A stretch of 43,198 bases of DNA from a virus: positions 1 through 43,198 of IMG/VR virus record IMGVR_UViG_3300022562_001465. One strand, written 5' to 3'. This document shows positions 15,808 through 23,149 of this stretch, piece by piece. The notes under the pieces were generated by a model. The model saw nothing but the letters and a program-made list of their open reading frames with translations, was not told the origin of the DNA and ran no database searches. Made by a program: the position numbers and the translations under genes. How positions within the stretch are numbered: the first letter of the stretch is position 1; every line of letters begins with the position of its first letter.

Positions 15808-17261
15808 TAGTCGCCTTTGTTCACATAGTCCCAGGCACGCGGATCATCTAAGCGATGGGGAATAAGTTTACCACGCGACCCCCACCGCCGGGCCTTTGTC
15901 GCCCAATGGAGAATCCCTGCCGTTTCTTTAGGGTCAAAATAATGTGGAACTGAATTGAATTCATGTCCAAGCACAAACGTTTTTAAGGGATAGCGCCACA
16001 GCGCCCGCAGAAGCGCCGCCTGATCGCGCCGCGCCCACTTGTCATTCCATTCGCTGATCCAACAGTCAAAAAACTTTTTGGTTTGAGCATTGCGCCGAAA
16101 AGCAAACACGCCGCCATTAAAGGACATCAACTGATCATCCCCTAACAATTGGAACGTTTGTTTGATTTCTGCGCCATTATCAGGCCGCCGCATCTTTTGA
16201 ATAGTTGCCATGTAATCTTTAGTGATGACAAATTCCCACCCATCCTGCAAAATCTTAAATAAAAAGGTCATGTCCGCCGAGACAATCTCGGTGTCCGCAT
16301 CCAAATACAAAATATACTGCCATTCCTTTGGTGCTAGGTTATTGACCTGCAACTTAGCAAAACGTCCCCCTACATCAATATCCGGCTGATTGATAAAAAT
16401 GTCCTCGCCCGCATTCATCGGTTCCACCCCCGCAAACGCGACGGGAATAGCGGGGATATATTTTTTACAGGATTTAATCAGCCGATCCGCGCAAATCCGT
16501 GCCGGACGACCATAGGCCACACAGTAGATACCGGATCGCCCCTCCCACGACGGTAAGGGATCGCGTACCTTAATCAAGGTTGATGGCGTGACCAATTGCT
16601 GATGATCAGCTAACCACGATTCATCCGTATAATCCGCCGTGATTGCTCGCAAATGATCGCGTTGAATGGGGGTTTTGTCATCTAAAGCCGTCCGCACCGC
16701 CGCATACAGGCTCGGATAGCTGCCATTATCAAAACGGTAAATCCCCGCCATATCGGGTAAATCGTCCAACATCCCTACCCCTTTAGGGATAATGATTGGC
16801 ACACCACAGCTTAACGCCTCTAGGGGTGGCATGGGAATCCCCTCAATCCGTGACGCGCAAATAAATAAATCCAATGCTTGGAAAAAGGTATGCAAAGATC
16901 GCCAGGGATAATGGCGCGTGCTTAAGTGCGGCCAACCGCGCCCGCTTGCCCGCCATTCTAAAGGTAACTTGCTCAACACCAACTGCGCGATTAAATCCTC
17001 ACCCTTGCGCTTATCGTTATACACATAGCCGGATACCCCCACAATATGCTTTTGCAGGGGACGGTTAGGGATTGTAAAGCGCTCCCGTTCCACCGGTGGC
17101 CGCATCAGGCGCGACCCTTCGGGTAAATCGGCTAAATAGCGCCGCGCACTCGTAGTACAAATATCGACTGCCGCTGCCACCCCATCCCACTTTTTCATTT
17201 TGCCGGCATTGGTGGTATCCCGATGAGTAAACCAGGCTGCCGTTTTCCCGATGTAAATCAT
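15807..17261 (-). CDS. Bifunctional glycosyltransferase: GT4-like domain fused to a GT-A (GT8-like) domain
   Basis: Residues 1 to about 235 match the C-terminal half of GT4 enzymes: HIVGVSGYVYNDKRKGEDL, and DLFICASRIEGIPMPPLEAL with the E-x7-E pair Glu140/Glu148, then SCGVPIIIPKG. The usual N-terminal Rossmann half is short or missing. From about 245 a GT-A domain begins (GIYCVAYGRPARICADRLIK) with YLDADTE as the metal-binding DAD and FNGGVFAFRRNAQTKKFFDC. That second domain is closely similar to the stand-alone enzyme at 17264-17884. The fusion could add two sugars in sequence. Reading frames around 17.26 kb give no sign of a frameshift joining the two genes. Confidence 0.8.
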   Translation of the reverse strand: MIYIGKTAAWFTHRDTTNAGKMKKWDGVAAAVDICTTSARRYLADLPEGSRLMRPPVERERFTIPNRPLQKHIVGVSGYVYNDKRKGEDLIAQLVLSKLPLEWRASGRGWPHLSTRHYPWRSLHTFFQALDLFICASRIEGIPMPPLEALSCGVPIIIPKGVGMLDDLPDMAGIYRFDNGSYPSLYAAVRTALDDKTPIQRDHLRAITADYTDESWLADHQQLVTPSTLIKVRDPLPSWEGRSGIYCVAYGRPARICADRLIKSCKKYIPAIPVAFAGVEPMNAGEDIFINQPDIDVGGRFAKLQVNNLAPKEWQYILYLDADTEIVSADMTFLFKILQDGWEFVITKDYMATIQKMRRPDNGAEIKQTFQLLGDDQLMSFNGGVFAFRRNAQTKKFFDCWISEWNDKWARRDQAALLRALWRYPLKTFVLGHEFNSVPHYFDPKETAGILHWATKARRWGSRGKLIPHRLDDPRAWDYVNKGD

Positions 17262-17263
17262 AA

Positions 17264-17884
17264 CTAACGATATGAACGCCCACTGCGCCGTGCCTTTCCG
17301 CTATTATGCGCCATTAATGCGCCGCCATTCCACAACGATCCCAATACCCATAATTTAACCGGTGAGATATGCAGCGCCCGCAATAATGCGCCCTGATCCT
17401 TACTTGTAAATCGCGCCCATTCGGATCGCCACACTGTAAAAAACTGATGTACCGCCTCGGTTTTGCGGAACCCGATTAAGCCCCCCTGCAAGGCCATCGC
17501 CTTATAATCAAGGGTTTGCAAGGTAAACTGCCGATCCGGCGGCGTAATATTCCATAGCCATTTTTGATCCTGTGCCTGATTAAGCGCGATCACTAGCTCC
17601 CATCCATCATCCAATATATCAAACAGGGGGGTAAAATCCGTATTGGGACGTGTATCGGCATCAAGATAAATCGTTTCATCAAAGGGACTTAATAAATCCA
17701 TATTGAGCTTAACCAAACGTGCGCCCGGATCGGTATCCGCATGATAAATATGAGGGTATTCCGCCACTACCTGATCACTGATAATCGTAAAAGGGTAATC
17801 ATTCAAGCGCCGCAACGCCTGAATGCTAAAATGCACCTCGCGCCGCGCTCGATCCCCGTAAGCTACATATACAAAACCCCGCAT
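17264..17884 (-). CDS. GT-A glycosyltransferase (GT8-like)
   Basis: The 206-residue protein has FVYVAYGDRARREVHFSIQA at its start, TIYLDADTRPNTDF (DAD at 75-77) as the metal and nucleotide-sugar site, and LQGGLIGFRKTEAVHQFF followed by SKDQGALLRALH. These match the second domain of the neighbouring bifunctional enzyme and a remnant in the next gene upstream. The ATG overlaps the end of palindromic operator copy 3, and the preceding AAAGG inside the palindrome is the only ribosome site. It is the first gene of the glycosyltransferase operon after that operator. Confidence 0.78.
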   Translation of the reverse strand: MRGFVYVAYGDRARREVHFSIQALRRLNDYPFTIISDQVVAEYPHIYHADTDPGARLVKLNMDLLSPFDETIYLDADTRPNTDFTPLFDILDDGWELVIALNQAQDQKWLWNITPPDRQFTLQTLDYKAMALQGGLIGFRKTEAVHQFFTVWRSEWARFTSKDQGALLRALHISPVKLWVLGSLWNGGALMAHNSGKARRSGRSYR

Positions 17885-17903
17885 TGTAAAGGAGCCTTTA
17901 CAA
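17884..17903. promoter_or_regulatory. Palindromic operator, copy 3
   Basis: TTGTAAAGGAGCCTTTACAA reads as a perfect inverted repeat with 9-base arms. Its end is the first base of the ATG of the GT-A gene at 17264-17884, so the start codon is part of the repeated unit here. Confidence 0.75.
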
Positions 17904-18452
17904 ATTCAGCCAATTTGATGGCAGGGGTAAAATGAGCAAAGGGGTCGCATACAGCGCCCGCAAAAAGGCCAAGCGATGATCCCCAAACTGCTGCTCCTCG
18001 CGCCAGCGCAATAAAAACTCAATCGTGGCCTCGGTTTTGCGAATAAAGATCGCGCCCGGCTCATAGGTTGGAATACGTAACTCCCCAATCATGTCCTGCG
18101 TCCGTTTCCGATCCGCCTCCTCCCCAATCCGTGCCGCCAACAGCGTATCATAAAGGGGGACGGCCATTTCCCACACCTTTAACAAGGCTAACCCCTTTTC
18201 GATCCGGGCCGGCTTTAAGGGAATTTTGCCATCCCAAATCACCTGCTGATCAAAAACAAAGTGGGGGGTTTGTACAACGGGTAAATTATAGAGGGGGGAT
18301 AGTACGGCCTCTAAACTCGCCGGCTTGGCATACCCAAGTTTGATAAAATTGTTGGCCGTATTTGCGCGTAGCTCAACAATCTCACCCTGCTGATAAAAAC
18401 GGACGGTATTGCCGATTCGTAGTTTACGACCTTTTCTTAGCTCAACTTTCAT
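17898..18452 (-). CDS. Small phage protein fused to a truncated glycosyltransferase remnant
   Basis: I chose the ATG four codons into the frame (MKVELRKGRK). The first 45 residues look like a small phage domain (RFYQQGEIVELRANTANNFI, KLGYAKPAS). The C-terminal 65 residues match the end of the GT-A enzymes next door: GAIFIRKTEATIEFLLRW aligns with GLIGFRKTEAVHQFFTVW, and RLAFLRALYATPLLIL with GALLRALHISPVKLWVL. The DAD nucleotide-sugar region is absent, so it should not transfer sugars. It is either a decaying duplicate or a recruited acceptor-binding piece. Its 3' end reaches the operator at 17884-17903. Confidence 0.6.
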   Translation of the reverse strand: MKVELRKGRKLRIGNTVRFYQQGEIVELRANTANNFIKLGYAKPASLEAVLSPLYNLPVVQTPHFVFDQQVIWDGKIPLKPARIEKGLALLKVWEMAVPLYDTLLAARIGEEADRKRTQDMIGELRIPTYEPGAIFIRKTEATIEFLLRWREEQQFGDHRLAFLRALYATPLLILPLPSNWLNL

Positions 18453-18482
18453 GGATAACCCCAAATAATTTATTTTATTGTA

Positions 18483-18761
18483 TCATTTATTGGCTGCATC
18501 ATGCAGTTTAACAGCCGCATCCCTAAACCTGATAAATGTCTTTATCAATTCAAGATGGAGCGGAGCGCTTTCCCGAATTTGCAGCCATTCACTTGGGCGC
18601 AATAAAGGTAATAAGGCGTCGGCCTGATTGAATTTATTTAATAACGATTGCAGCGATTCGTTATCAAGTGTCTCTATTGCCATTCCCGATATAAGTAAAA
18701 TTTGCCGCTGTGTAAAAACCTCGTCGGCTGTTAAATCGATCCCAAGCATATCTTTAGTCAT
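18483..18761 (-). CDS. Hypothetical helical protein, 92 residues
   Basis: I do not recognise this protein. It is almost entirely helical and amphipathic (LISGMAIETLDNESLQSLL, then LHLELIKTFIRFRDAAVKL). It overlaps the gene before it by eight bases and ends 30 bases before the remnant glycosyltransferase gene. The three genes at 18.48-19.34 kb form one small operon of acidic helical proteins. Confidence 0.6.
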   Translation of the reverse strand: MTKDMLGIDLTADEVFTQRQILLISGMAIETLDNESLQSLLNKFNQADALLPLLRPSEWLQIRESAPLHLELIKTFIRFRDAAVKLHDAANK

Positions 18762-19026
18762 GGCGTAACCTTTCTAAATCGCGTTCCAATTCCTCAACTT
18801 GTTCTAGCGCGTCATTCAAGGCATGTCGCAATGGTAAAGCAACATTATCCCGAATATCCTTAAAAATCTCCCCTTTTAGAAAATTCAATATATCCCCCAC
18901 ATCCTGAATAGCATCATCATCAATCCCTTTCAATTGCATTTCACGAATGACTATATCGATTTGATTTTCCAAAACACTATCTAAATACCCGCACGTTTCC
19001 GCCACAATCTTATAACTGTTTATCAT
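18754..19026 (-). CDS. Hypothetical coiled-coil protein, 90 residues
   Basis: I do not recognise this protein. The C-terminal third, ALNDALEQVEELERDLERL, is a good coiled coil with leucines and charged residues at heptad spacing, which suggests self-association. It overlaps the genes on both sides by four and eight bases. Confidence 0.6.
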   Translation of the reverse strand: MINSYKIVAETCGYLDSVLENQIDIVIREMQLKGIDDDAIQDVGDILNFLKGEIFKDIRDNVALPLRHALNDALEQVEELERDLERLRHD

Positions 19027-19337
19027 GGCCTGTTATCCAATACTATAATTTCTGCATCCCGTAGTAAATAATGCCACCATCCATCCCCTGCTGGCTCAGT
19101 ATCGCGCTCCCAATCAGCGTTTAACCCAAAAACAGCAAAATCTGGCCTATTCAATTCTTTAATTAACCGTTCTCCGTCCTTTATAGTTCTTAACGCATAC
19201 CCGCCTGGGTATCCATCAGGGAATTCTTTCTTATCCCCAACAAAATCCTCAACGGCACATTTTCCGATCTTTAAGATCGTTCCCATGTCAAAGATTAATC
19301 TTAAATAACCTTCCCGATTCCCAACTGTATAAATCAT
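19023..19337 (-). CDS. Hypothetical protein, 104 residues
   Basis: I do not recognise this protein. It begins MIYTVGNREGYLRLIFDMG, with Gly-rich and acidic stretches and a C-terminal AGDGWWHYLLRDAEIIVLD strand-helix-strand pattern. AAAGGAG precedes the ATG at good spacing, so this gene probably heads the small operon that continues to 18483. Confidence 0.65.
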   Translation of the reverse strand: MIYTVGNREGYLRLIFDMGTILKIGKCAVEDFVGDKKEFPDGYPGGYALRTIKDGERLIKELNRPDFAVFGLNADWERDTEPAGDGWWHYLLRDAEIIVLDNRP

Positions 19338-19399
19338 TGTTCTATCTCCTTTATGTTACCTAAAACTAAGGCACGGTAAACTGAATTATCACCACCTAA

Positions 19400-19864
19400 C
19401 TATTTCATTAAGGCAATCTCATAGGTTGTTTGAGGGATCGCCTTCCCTACAATCTCAATGTCCTGATAACTGAACGCATCGTTAAGTGCGATCTTGTCAA
19501 AAATCCTAAAAACAACCATTTCACCTTCGGGGTTATAGGTATTGTCCTCATTTAAGCGCCTAGCCTTAACCCGCCAGATAGGCCAATAATCCCCGTTGTA
19601 ACTTTCTTTGTCGGCATGAGCATCAATGACAATCCACAACGCCTTACGCCTATCGGGGAGATAAGAATAAGGCGCGATCTCACCATTAAATCCATGCACA
19701 CCACACATAATATGAGGGTCTTCATGAGGGGTACTGCCTAATGGTTTGAATTCGCTTAAATTAAGGTATATGACACCTTTAATCTTTACTATCTCATGCT
19801 TGCCATATGCAAATGCTTTAGAACGAATAATATCTCCAACAACAGGTGATTCAATTTTTTCCAT
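19400..19864 (-). CDS. Hypothetical protein, 154 residues, mostly beta
   Basis: I do not recognise this protein. It starts MEKIESPVVGDIIRSKAFAY and is rich in beta-forming residues, with KALWIVIDAHAD and MVVFRIFDKIALND as likely strands. AAGGAG lies eight bases before the ATG. The first 35 residues resemble the start of small SH3-like or KOW-like folds (VVGDIIRSKAF, HEIVKIKGVIY), but that is only a pattern impression. Confidence 0.6.
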   Translation of the reverse strand: MEKIESPVVGDIIRSKAFAYGKHEIVKIKGVIYLNLSEFKPLGSTPHEDPHIMCGVHGFNGEIAPYSYLPDRRKALWIVIDAHADKESYNGDYWPIWRVKARRLNEDNTYNPEGEMVVFRIFDKIALNDAFSYQDIEIVGKAIPQTTYEIALMK

Positions 19865-19878
19865 GATTTTCTCCTTAA

Positions 19879-20106
19879 TTAACGCAACGGATACTTTTGA
19901 TAAAAATCTCGGCGCTTATCCCTTGTCCGCCGATCCTGCTCAAACACAAACATGGCGTGCCGTCCCGCTGCCGTGATCCGATAACCTTTATCAGTCTTGA
20001 TAACCCATTCCTTTTGCTGCAAGAATGCAAGCCCCCGTGTTTGTTGATAGGTGAGCGGGGCACCCTCACATAAGCGACGTAAAATCCAATACATTCTACA
20101 GTTCAT
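19879..20106 (-). CDS. Small winged-helix-like protein
   Basis: This 75-residue protein has YWILRRLCEGAPLTYQQTRG, then GLAFLQQKEWVIKTDKGYRI and TAAGRHAMFVFEQDRR. The order helix, helix, recognition-like helix, beta wing (WVIKTDKGYRIT) is what a small winged-helix DNA-binding protein looks like. The tail is strongly basic. It overlaps the preceding gene by four bases. It could be a phage transcription regulator, but no partner operator is identified. Confidence 0.5.
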   Translation of the reverse strand: MNCRMYWILRRLCEGAPLTYQQTRGLAFLQQKEWVIKTDKGYRITAAGRHAMFVFEQDRRTRDKRRDFYQKYPLR

Positions 20107-20477
20107 AAATTCGCCTCATTAGATAAAACAGATTCTTTTAATTTCTCAAATGCTAAAGTATCCGCCGCATCAATAAAATCATATGGCACATGGGTAACGG
20201 TTATTCCAAAATAACAAAATACCCCATCTTTAGAAACGGTATATTGATGAGTAGTTAGTCCGTCAAACCCTCCAGATGATTGATGACGATTCTTGATATA
20301 CCACGCATCATAACCGGGCTTAATCCGAATTGCCCCACCTTTTTGACAAACTGTATATTCGATAATCTTACGCTCCTCCAGGAGTCTATCTAATACATTG
20401 TCGAGATTACCTATTTCGTGTCTTACAGCATCAATCTTTTTATCTAGTTCATGCAGTGCATCAAGTTCATTCATCAT
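20103..20477 (-). CDS. Hypothetical protein with N-terminal coiled coil, 124 residues
   Basis: Residues 5-45 (ALHELDKKIDAVRHEIGNLD onward) form a heptad-like coiled coil, followed by a mixed domain with IRIKPGYDAWYIKNRHQSSG and a hydrophobic FCYFGITVTHVPYDFI. I do not recognise a family. It overlaps the preceding 96-residue gene by 11 bases. Confidence 0.6.
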   Translation of the reverse strand: MMNELDALHELDKKIDAVRHEIGNLDNVLDRLLEERKIIEYTVCQKGGAIRIKPGYDAWYIKNRHQSSGGFDGLTTHQYTVSKDGVFCYFGITVTHVPYDFIDAADTLAFEKLKESVLSNEANL

Positions 20478-20757
20478 TGTCCCCTTTTACCTTATCGATA
20501 GCCGCGTTAATCACCTCATCAAGCCCATCCACAAATCCCTCCCCAAAAATTACCACCAACTCCGCCCGCTGCTGCTCCAGGGGTTTAAGTTCCAAGTGCT
20601 TATCAGTTAAGGTAGCCATCAGGCGAATCAGTTGTAATTCATCCATCACCAAATCAATCACGGGTTTAGGGAATTCCTGATCCAAGTACACTCGGATTTT
20701 AAGCTGCTGATCCTCTACCCTTAAATCAAGTCCCATATTGTTTTGAATTTTAATCAT
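20467..20757 (-). CDS. Hypothetical protein, 96 residues
   Basis: I do not recognise this protein. It begins MIKIQNNMGLDLRVEDQQLK and has alternating strands and helices (RVYLDQEFPKPVIDLVMDE, then VIFGEGFVDGLDEVINAAI). GGAGGG precedes the ATG by about four bases. Upstream of it, in the direction of transcription, lie the single 37-bp repeat (20816-20852) and hairpin element E (20853-20934). Confidence 0.6.
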   Translation of the reverse strand: MIKIQNNMGLDLRVEDQQLKIRVYLDQEFPKPVIDLVMDELQLIRLMATLTDKHLELKPLEQQRAELVVIFGEGFVDGLDEVINAAIDKVKGDNDE

Positions 20758-20815
20758 TAAAACCCTCCAATCTTGCCTGCTGCCTGACTAAATCCTGAAT
20801 GATAAATCCGTAAAA

Positions 20816-20852
20816 GTTGCATAACCATCATTCCAATCACATGAATTAAAAC
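20816..20852 (-). repeat. Single 37-bp CRISPR-like repeat (R1)
   Basis: On the plus strand it begins GTTGCATAACCATC and ends ATGAATTAAAAC. It matches array repeat R4 (21309-21345) at 35 of 37 positions and directly abuts hairpin element E, exactly as repeat R6 abuts element F. On the minus strand the element comes first and the repeat follows. Confidence 0.75.
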
Positions 20853-20934
20853 TCTGAGTCTTTTGCAGCACGCTTGCCTCTAAAAGCGCTACGTTACGCT
20901 GCAAGGACATGTACTGCCCTGTAATCATACCCAT
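20853..20934 (-). ncRNA. Hairpin RNA element E
   Basis: This 82-base element begins four bases after the stop codon of the ribbon-helix-helix gene. On the minus strand it has GGGCA-gtaca-TGTCC, then a GCAGCGTAACGT...GCGTGCTGC long stem and AAAAGACTC, and leads straight into repeat R1. It matches element F in layout and length. The first hairpin changes its inner pair from A-U here to G-C in F. No promoter is evident, so it may be processed from the preceding gene's message. Confidence 0.5.
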
Positions 20935-20936
20935 CA

Positions 20937-21149
20937 CTATTTACGGTGGCCTCCCCAAGTGCCAGGGGTTAAATCATTGACCGTTATTCCGATCCCTCTT
21001 TTTGATAAAAACTCGGCCACCGCCAAACGAACCAAACTCGCTTGCGACATCCCATTTTCCTTAAGAAACTTCTCAATAGATTGATGGGTTTCTGTAGGGA
21101 TTATGGCATTGAGAACTTTGCCTTTTCTTGATGCTGTTTTATCGATCAT
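20937..21149 (-). CDS. Ribbon-helix-helix DNA-binding protein (CopG/Arc-like)
   Basis: The 70-residue protein begins with a basic arm (MIDKTASRKGKVLNAIIPTE), where VLNAIIPTE is the strand that enters the DNA major groove. THQSIEKFLKENGMSQASLV and RLAVAEFLSKRGI are the two helices, with the turn at GMSQ. It is of CopG, antitoxin or ParG-like type and probably acts as a dimer or chain of dimers. The gene is bracketed by element F plus five repeats upstream and element E plus one repeat downstream, so those repeats are plausible binding sites. No toxin gene lies next to it. Confidence 0.72.
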   Translation of the reverse strand: MIDKTASRKGKVLNAIIPTETHQSIEKFLKENGMSQASLVRLAVAEFLSKRGIGITVNDLTPGTWGGHRK

Positions 21150-21184
21150 TTTTATTCAAAAGCCTTCATTGCCAATTCTGCATA

Positions 21185-21472
21185 GTTACACAACCATCGT
21201 TCCGTTCATATGAATTGAGACATTCTACACAATCCCACGTTACACAATCGTCATTCCAATCACATGAATTGAAACTCTAATAGCTTGGCTATATCGGCTT
21301 GGATCGCTGTTGCATAACCATCATTCCAATCACATGAATTGAGACATCATAGCACGATCCCGTTACACAATCGTCATTCCATTCGTTACATGAATTGAAA
21401 CCGACAGCGCCCGTTAGCCATTGCCGGCATTTTGCGTTGCACAACCATCGTTCCGTTCATATGAATTGAAAC
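21185..21472 (-). repeat. Array of five 37-40 bp CRISPR-like repeats with alternating spacing
   Basis: Repeats R2-R6 lie at 21185-21221, 21239-21275, 21309-21345, 21362-21401 (40 bp) and 21436-21472. The gaps are 17, 33, 16 and 34 bases. On the plus strand each starts GTTRCAYAAYC and ends ATGAATTGARAC. The repeats fall into two versions, one with CCAATCACATGAATT and one with CCGTTCATATGAATT. The short gaps resemble each other (both contain a TA-CAC-ATCCC pattern), so the array looks like a duplication of a unit of about 125 bp. It lies in the 519-base gene-free stretch 21150-21668, between element F and the ribbon-helix-helix gene. The repeats differ more than in ordinary CRISPR arrays. Confidence 0.75.
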
Positions 21473-21554
21473 TCCGAGTCTTTTGCAGCACGCACAGCTT
21501 TGGTAGCCTCACGTTACGCTGCAAGGACGTGTACCGCCCTATAATCACACCCAT
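21473..21554 (-). ncRNA. Hairpin RNA element F
   Basis: This 82-base element lies directly before repeat R6 on the minus strand. It has GGGCG-gtaca-CGTCC, then a GCAGCGTAACGT...GCGTGCTGC stem enclosing a GGCT/AGCT hairpin, and AAAAGACTC. The block ATGGGTGTGATTATAGGGC at its 5' end is shared with E. It points away from element A, whose plus-strand promoter starts 15 bases away at 21569. Confidence 0.5.
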
Positions 21555-21568
21555 TGGTGGAATTACCA

Positions 21569-21680
21569 TTGTTAAGCATTCAATCTCGATCTATAATACC
21601 CCTTAGCTAGTGTATAGCTGTGCAGCATAACGTAAGTCGATAGACTAAGCGTGCTGCAAAAGATCAGATTAATGATCAAG
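21569..21680 (+). ncRNA. Hairpin RNA element A, overlapping the 3' end of tnpB
   Basis: A plus-strand promoter TTGTTA (21569-21574)-17 bases-TATAAT (21592-21597) is followed by a TGTATAGCTGTGCA hairpin. A long stem then pairs GCAGC with GCTGC around AGTC-gata-GACT, and a GATCA...TGATC hairpin ends it. The 3' end covers the last codons of tnpB in antisense. If instead it is read on the tnpB strand, it occupies the place where guide (omega) RNAs of TnpB elements are encoded. G-U pairs in the first hairpin favour the plus strand. Confidence 0.55.
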
Positions 21681-22991
21681 CAACCCCCGATTTAAGATAT
21701 TGATCGCCGCATTATGATCCCGATCCATTGATAACCCGCATTCAGGACAGGCGATCCAGCGATCCGAAAGTCGCAAATCCTCAAAAACATAACCGCATTT
21801 TGAACATGTTTTGCTAGTATAATGTGGGGGGATAAAAACAATCTTGCTGCCTGTTTCCTGTGCTTTGACCTGCACGCGTTCCATAAAATACCCCCACCCT
21901 GCATCAAGAATACTTTTGCTTAAGTGCTTATTTCTGACCATATTAGCAATTTGTAGGTTTTCAAAAACAATCACATCATAATCCTTACACCAATGATACG
22001 CCAGACGATCAAAAAAGTCCTCGCGCTGGCGGGTGATCTTTAGGTGTAATTTAGCGATCTGTTTTTTATTGCGCTCATAGTTCATCCCACCTTGTGTTTT
22101 ACGGTCTAACCCATGCTGCAAGATACGGAGGCGACGTTGTGATTCCTGATACCATTTTGGATTATCAATAATCTTACCATCACTCGTGGTCATTAAATGA
22201 TGGATACCGCAATCGACTCCGATAGCGCGATCAGTTGGTGGCAAGGGTTCCGATTTCTCGATCTCACAGGTCAGGCTTATGTACCATCCATCAGCCTTAC
22301 GAATCACAGATGAAGTTTTAATAGTTCCCTCGTAAGGACGATGCCATTTAATTTTGATTGTGCCGTCAATACCGAAAATATACAGGCGATGATTGACCAG
22401 GCGTATACCGCCACCCTCCCATTGTGTAACGCCAAAACTGCTATGAAACTGATGTTGACGGTAGCCAGGTAAACCAGCCTTCTTTTCAGCTTTCTTTTTC
22501 TTGAAAAATGCCTGATAGGATTCGTCTAAGTCCATTGCAGCGCGGCGCAACATTGCCACTGATACACAACGAGCAGCAGGGATCGATTTTCGATAGGCCG
22601 CAATCTGTTTATATTGATCAAACTTACTGACTTTTTCAGGTAGATCGCAGTTTGCAAAAATTTGAACAAGGGTAGCTACTTCAGGACTTTTTCCCGCTTC
22701 CTCATAGGCTTTATCATATAAAGGTTTGCGCTCATCTTTGGGATGTTTTTTAATTTCAGCAACGGTTTCTTTAGGTAGTCTAATTTTAAGGAAAGTCGCC
22801 GCTTCTGAGATAGTACCGCCATTTGCAAGTGTTTCTTTAACCTTGCGCGATTGGTAGACTAAAAGCCGTTCTTCAAGACACATGTTATACCAGGCGCGGG
22901 TAACGTCAAGGTGGCCTTGTAACTGTAATTCCTGCACTTTTGTTGGATAAATCCGATATTGAAAAGTCTTGATCGCTTTATTTTCTTCCAT
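21669..22991 (-). CDS. tnpB: TnpB / Cas12f-like RNA-guided nuclease (IS605 OrfB family)
   Basis: TnpB proteins are RNA-guided DNA endonucleases encoded by IS200/IS605-type elements and ancestral to Cas12. With the start at MEENKAIK this protein has 440 residues. In numbering from the upstream ATG (442 residues), the RuvC residues are Asp262 in GVDCGIHH, Glu346 in VFENLQI and Asp427 in DRDHNAAIN. The zinc ribbon is C398-x2-C401 and C417-x2-C420. All catalytic positions are intact. Residues about 55-130 hold a longer, Lys/Glu-rich insertion than usual. No TnpA transposase is in the window. The gene has its own promoter and is bracketed by hairpin elements A and B. Confidence 0.92.
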   Translation of the reverse strand: MEENKAIKTFQYRIYPTKVQELQLQGHLDVTRAWYNMCLEERLLVYQSRKVKETLANGGTISEAATFLKIRLPKETVAEIKKHPKDERKPLYDKAYEEAGKSPEVATLVQIFANCDLPEKVSKFDQYKQIAAYRKSIPAARCVSVAMLRRAAMDLDESYQAFFKKKKAEKKAGLPGYRQHQFHSSFGVTQWEGGGIRLVNHRLYIFGIDGTIKIKWHRPYEGTIKTSSVIRKADGWYISLTCEIEKSEPLPPTDRAIGVDCGIHHLMTTSDGKIIDNPKWYQESQRRLRILQHGLDRKTQGGMNYERNKKQIAKLHLKITRQREDFFDRLAYHWCKDYDVIVFENLQIANMVRNKHLSKSILDAGWGYFMERVQVKAQETGSKIVFIPPHYTSKTCSKCGYVFEDLRLSDRWIACPECGLSMDRDHNAAINILNRGLLDH

Positions 22992-22997
22992 GAACAT

Positions 22998-23026
22998 ATT
23001 ATATCAAATGTATGTAATCTTGACAA
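22998..23026 (-). promoter_or_regulatory. Promoter of tnpB
   Basis: On the minus strand TTGTCA (23021-23026) and TATAAT (22998-23003) are 17 bases apart. The expected start lies next to the ATG at 22991, giving a leaderless or very short-leader message. It lies in the gene-free stretch 22998-23373, which otherwise holds element B, a terminator and a possible 19-residue frame. Confidence 0.7.
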
Positions 23027-23149
23027 TACTTGCTATCGTTTGATGTTGCCACATAATTCACCCCGGCGGTATTCTAAAAACAATTGCTAGGGATTAAAAA
23101 ATCAAGTGGGGATAGTTTGCATGTTATCTCCATTCTGTTCTATTAACCC

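Noticed and set aside
17065-17283. Frameshifted N terminus of the fused glycosyltransferase
   Set aside because: The alternative frame gives no glycosyltransferase motif, and the annotated start KTAAWFTHRDT already reads as part of the domain.
20937-21149. A type II toxin-antitoxin antitoxin
   Set aside because: The ribbon-helix-helix protein has no adjacent toxin gene. The flanking repeats suggest a DNA-binding role of another kind.
20816-21472. A standard CRISPR-Cas locus
   Set aside because: There are no cas1, cas2 or other cas genes, repeats differ at many positions, one is 40 bp, and two gaps are only 16-17 bases. I therefore call it CRISPR-like only.
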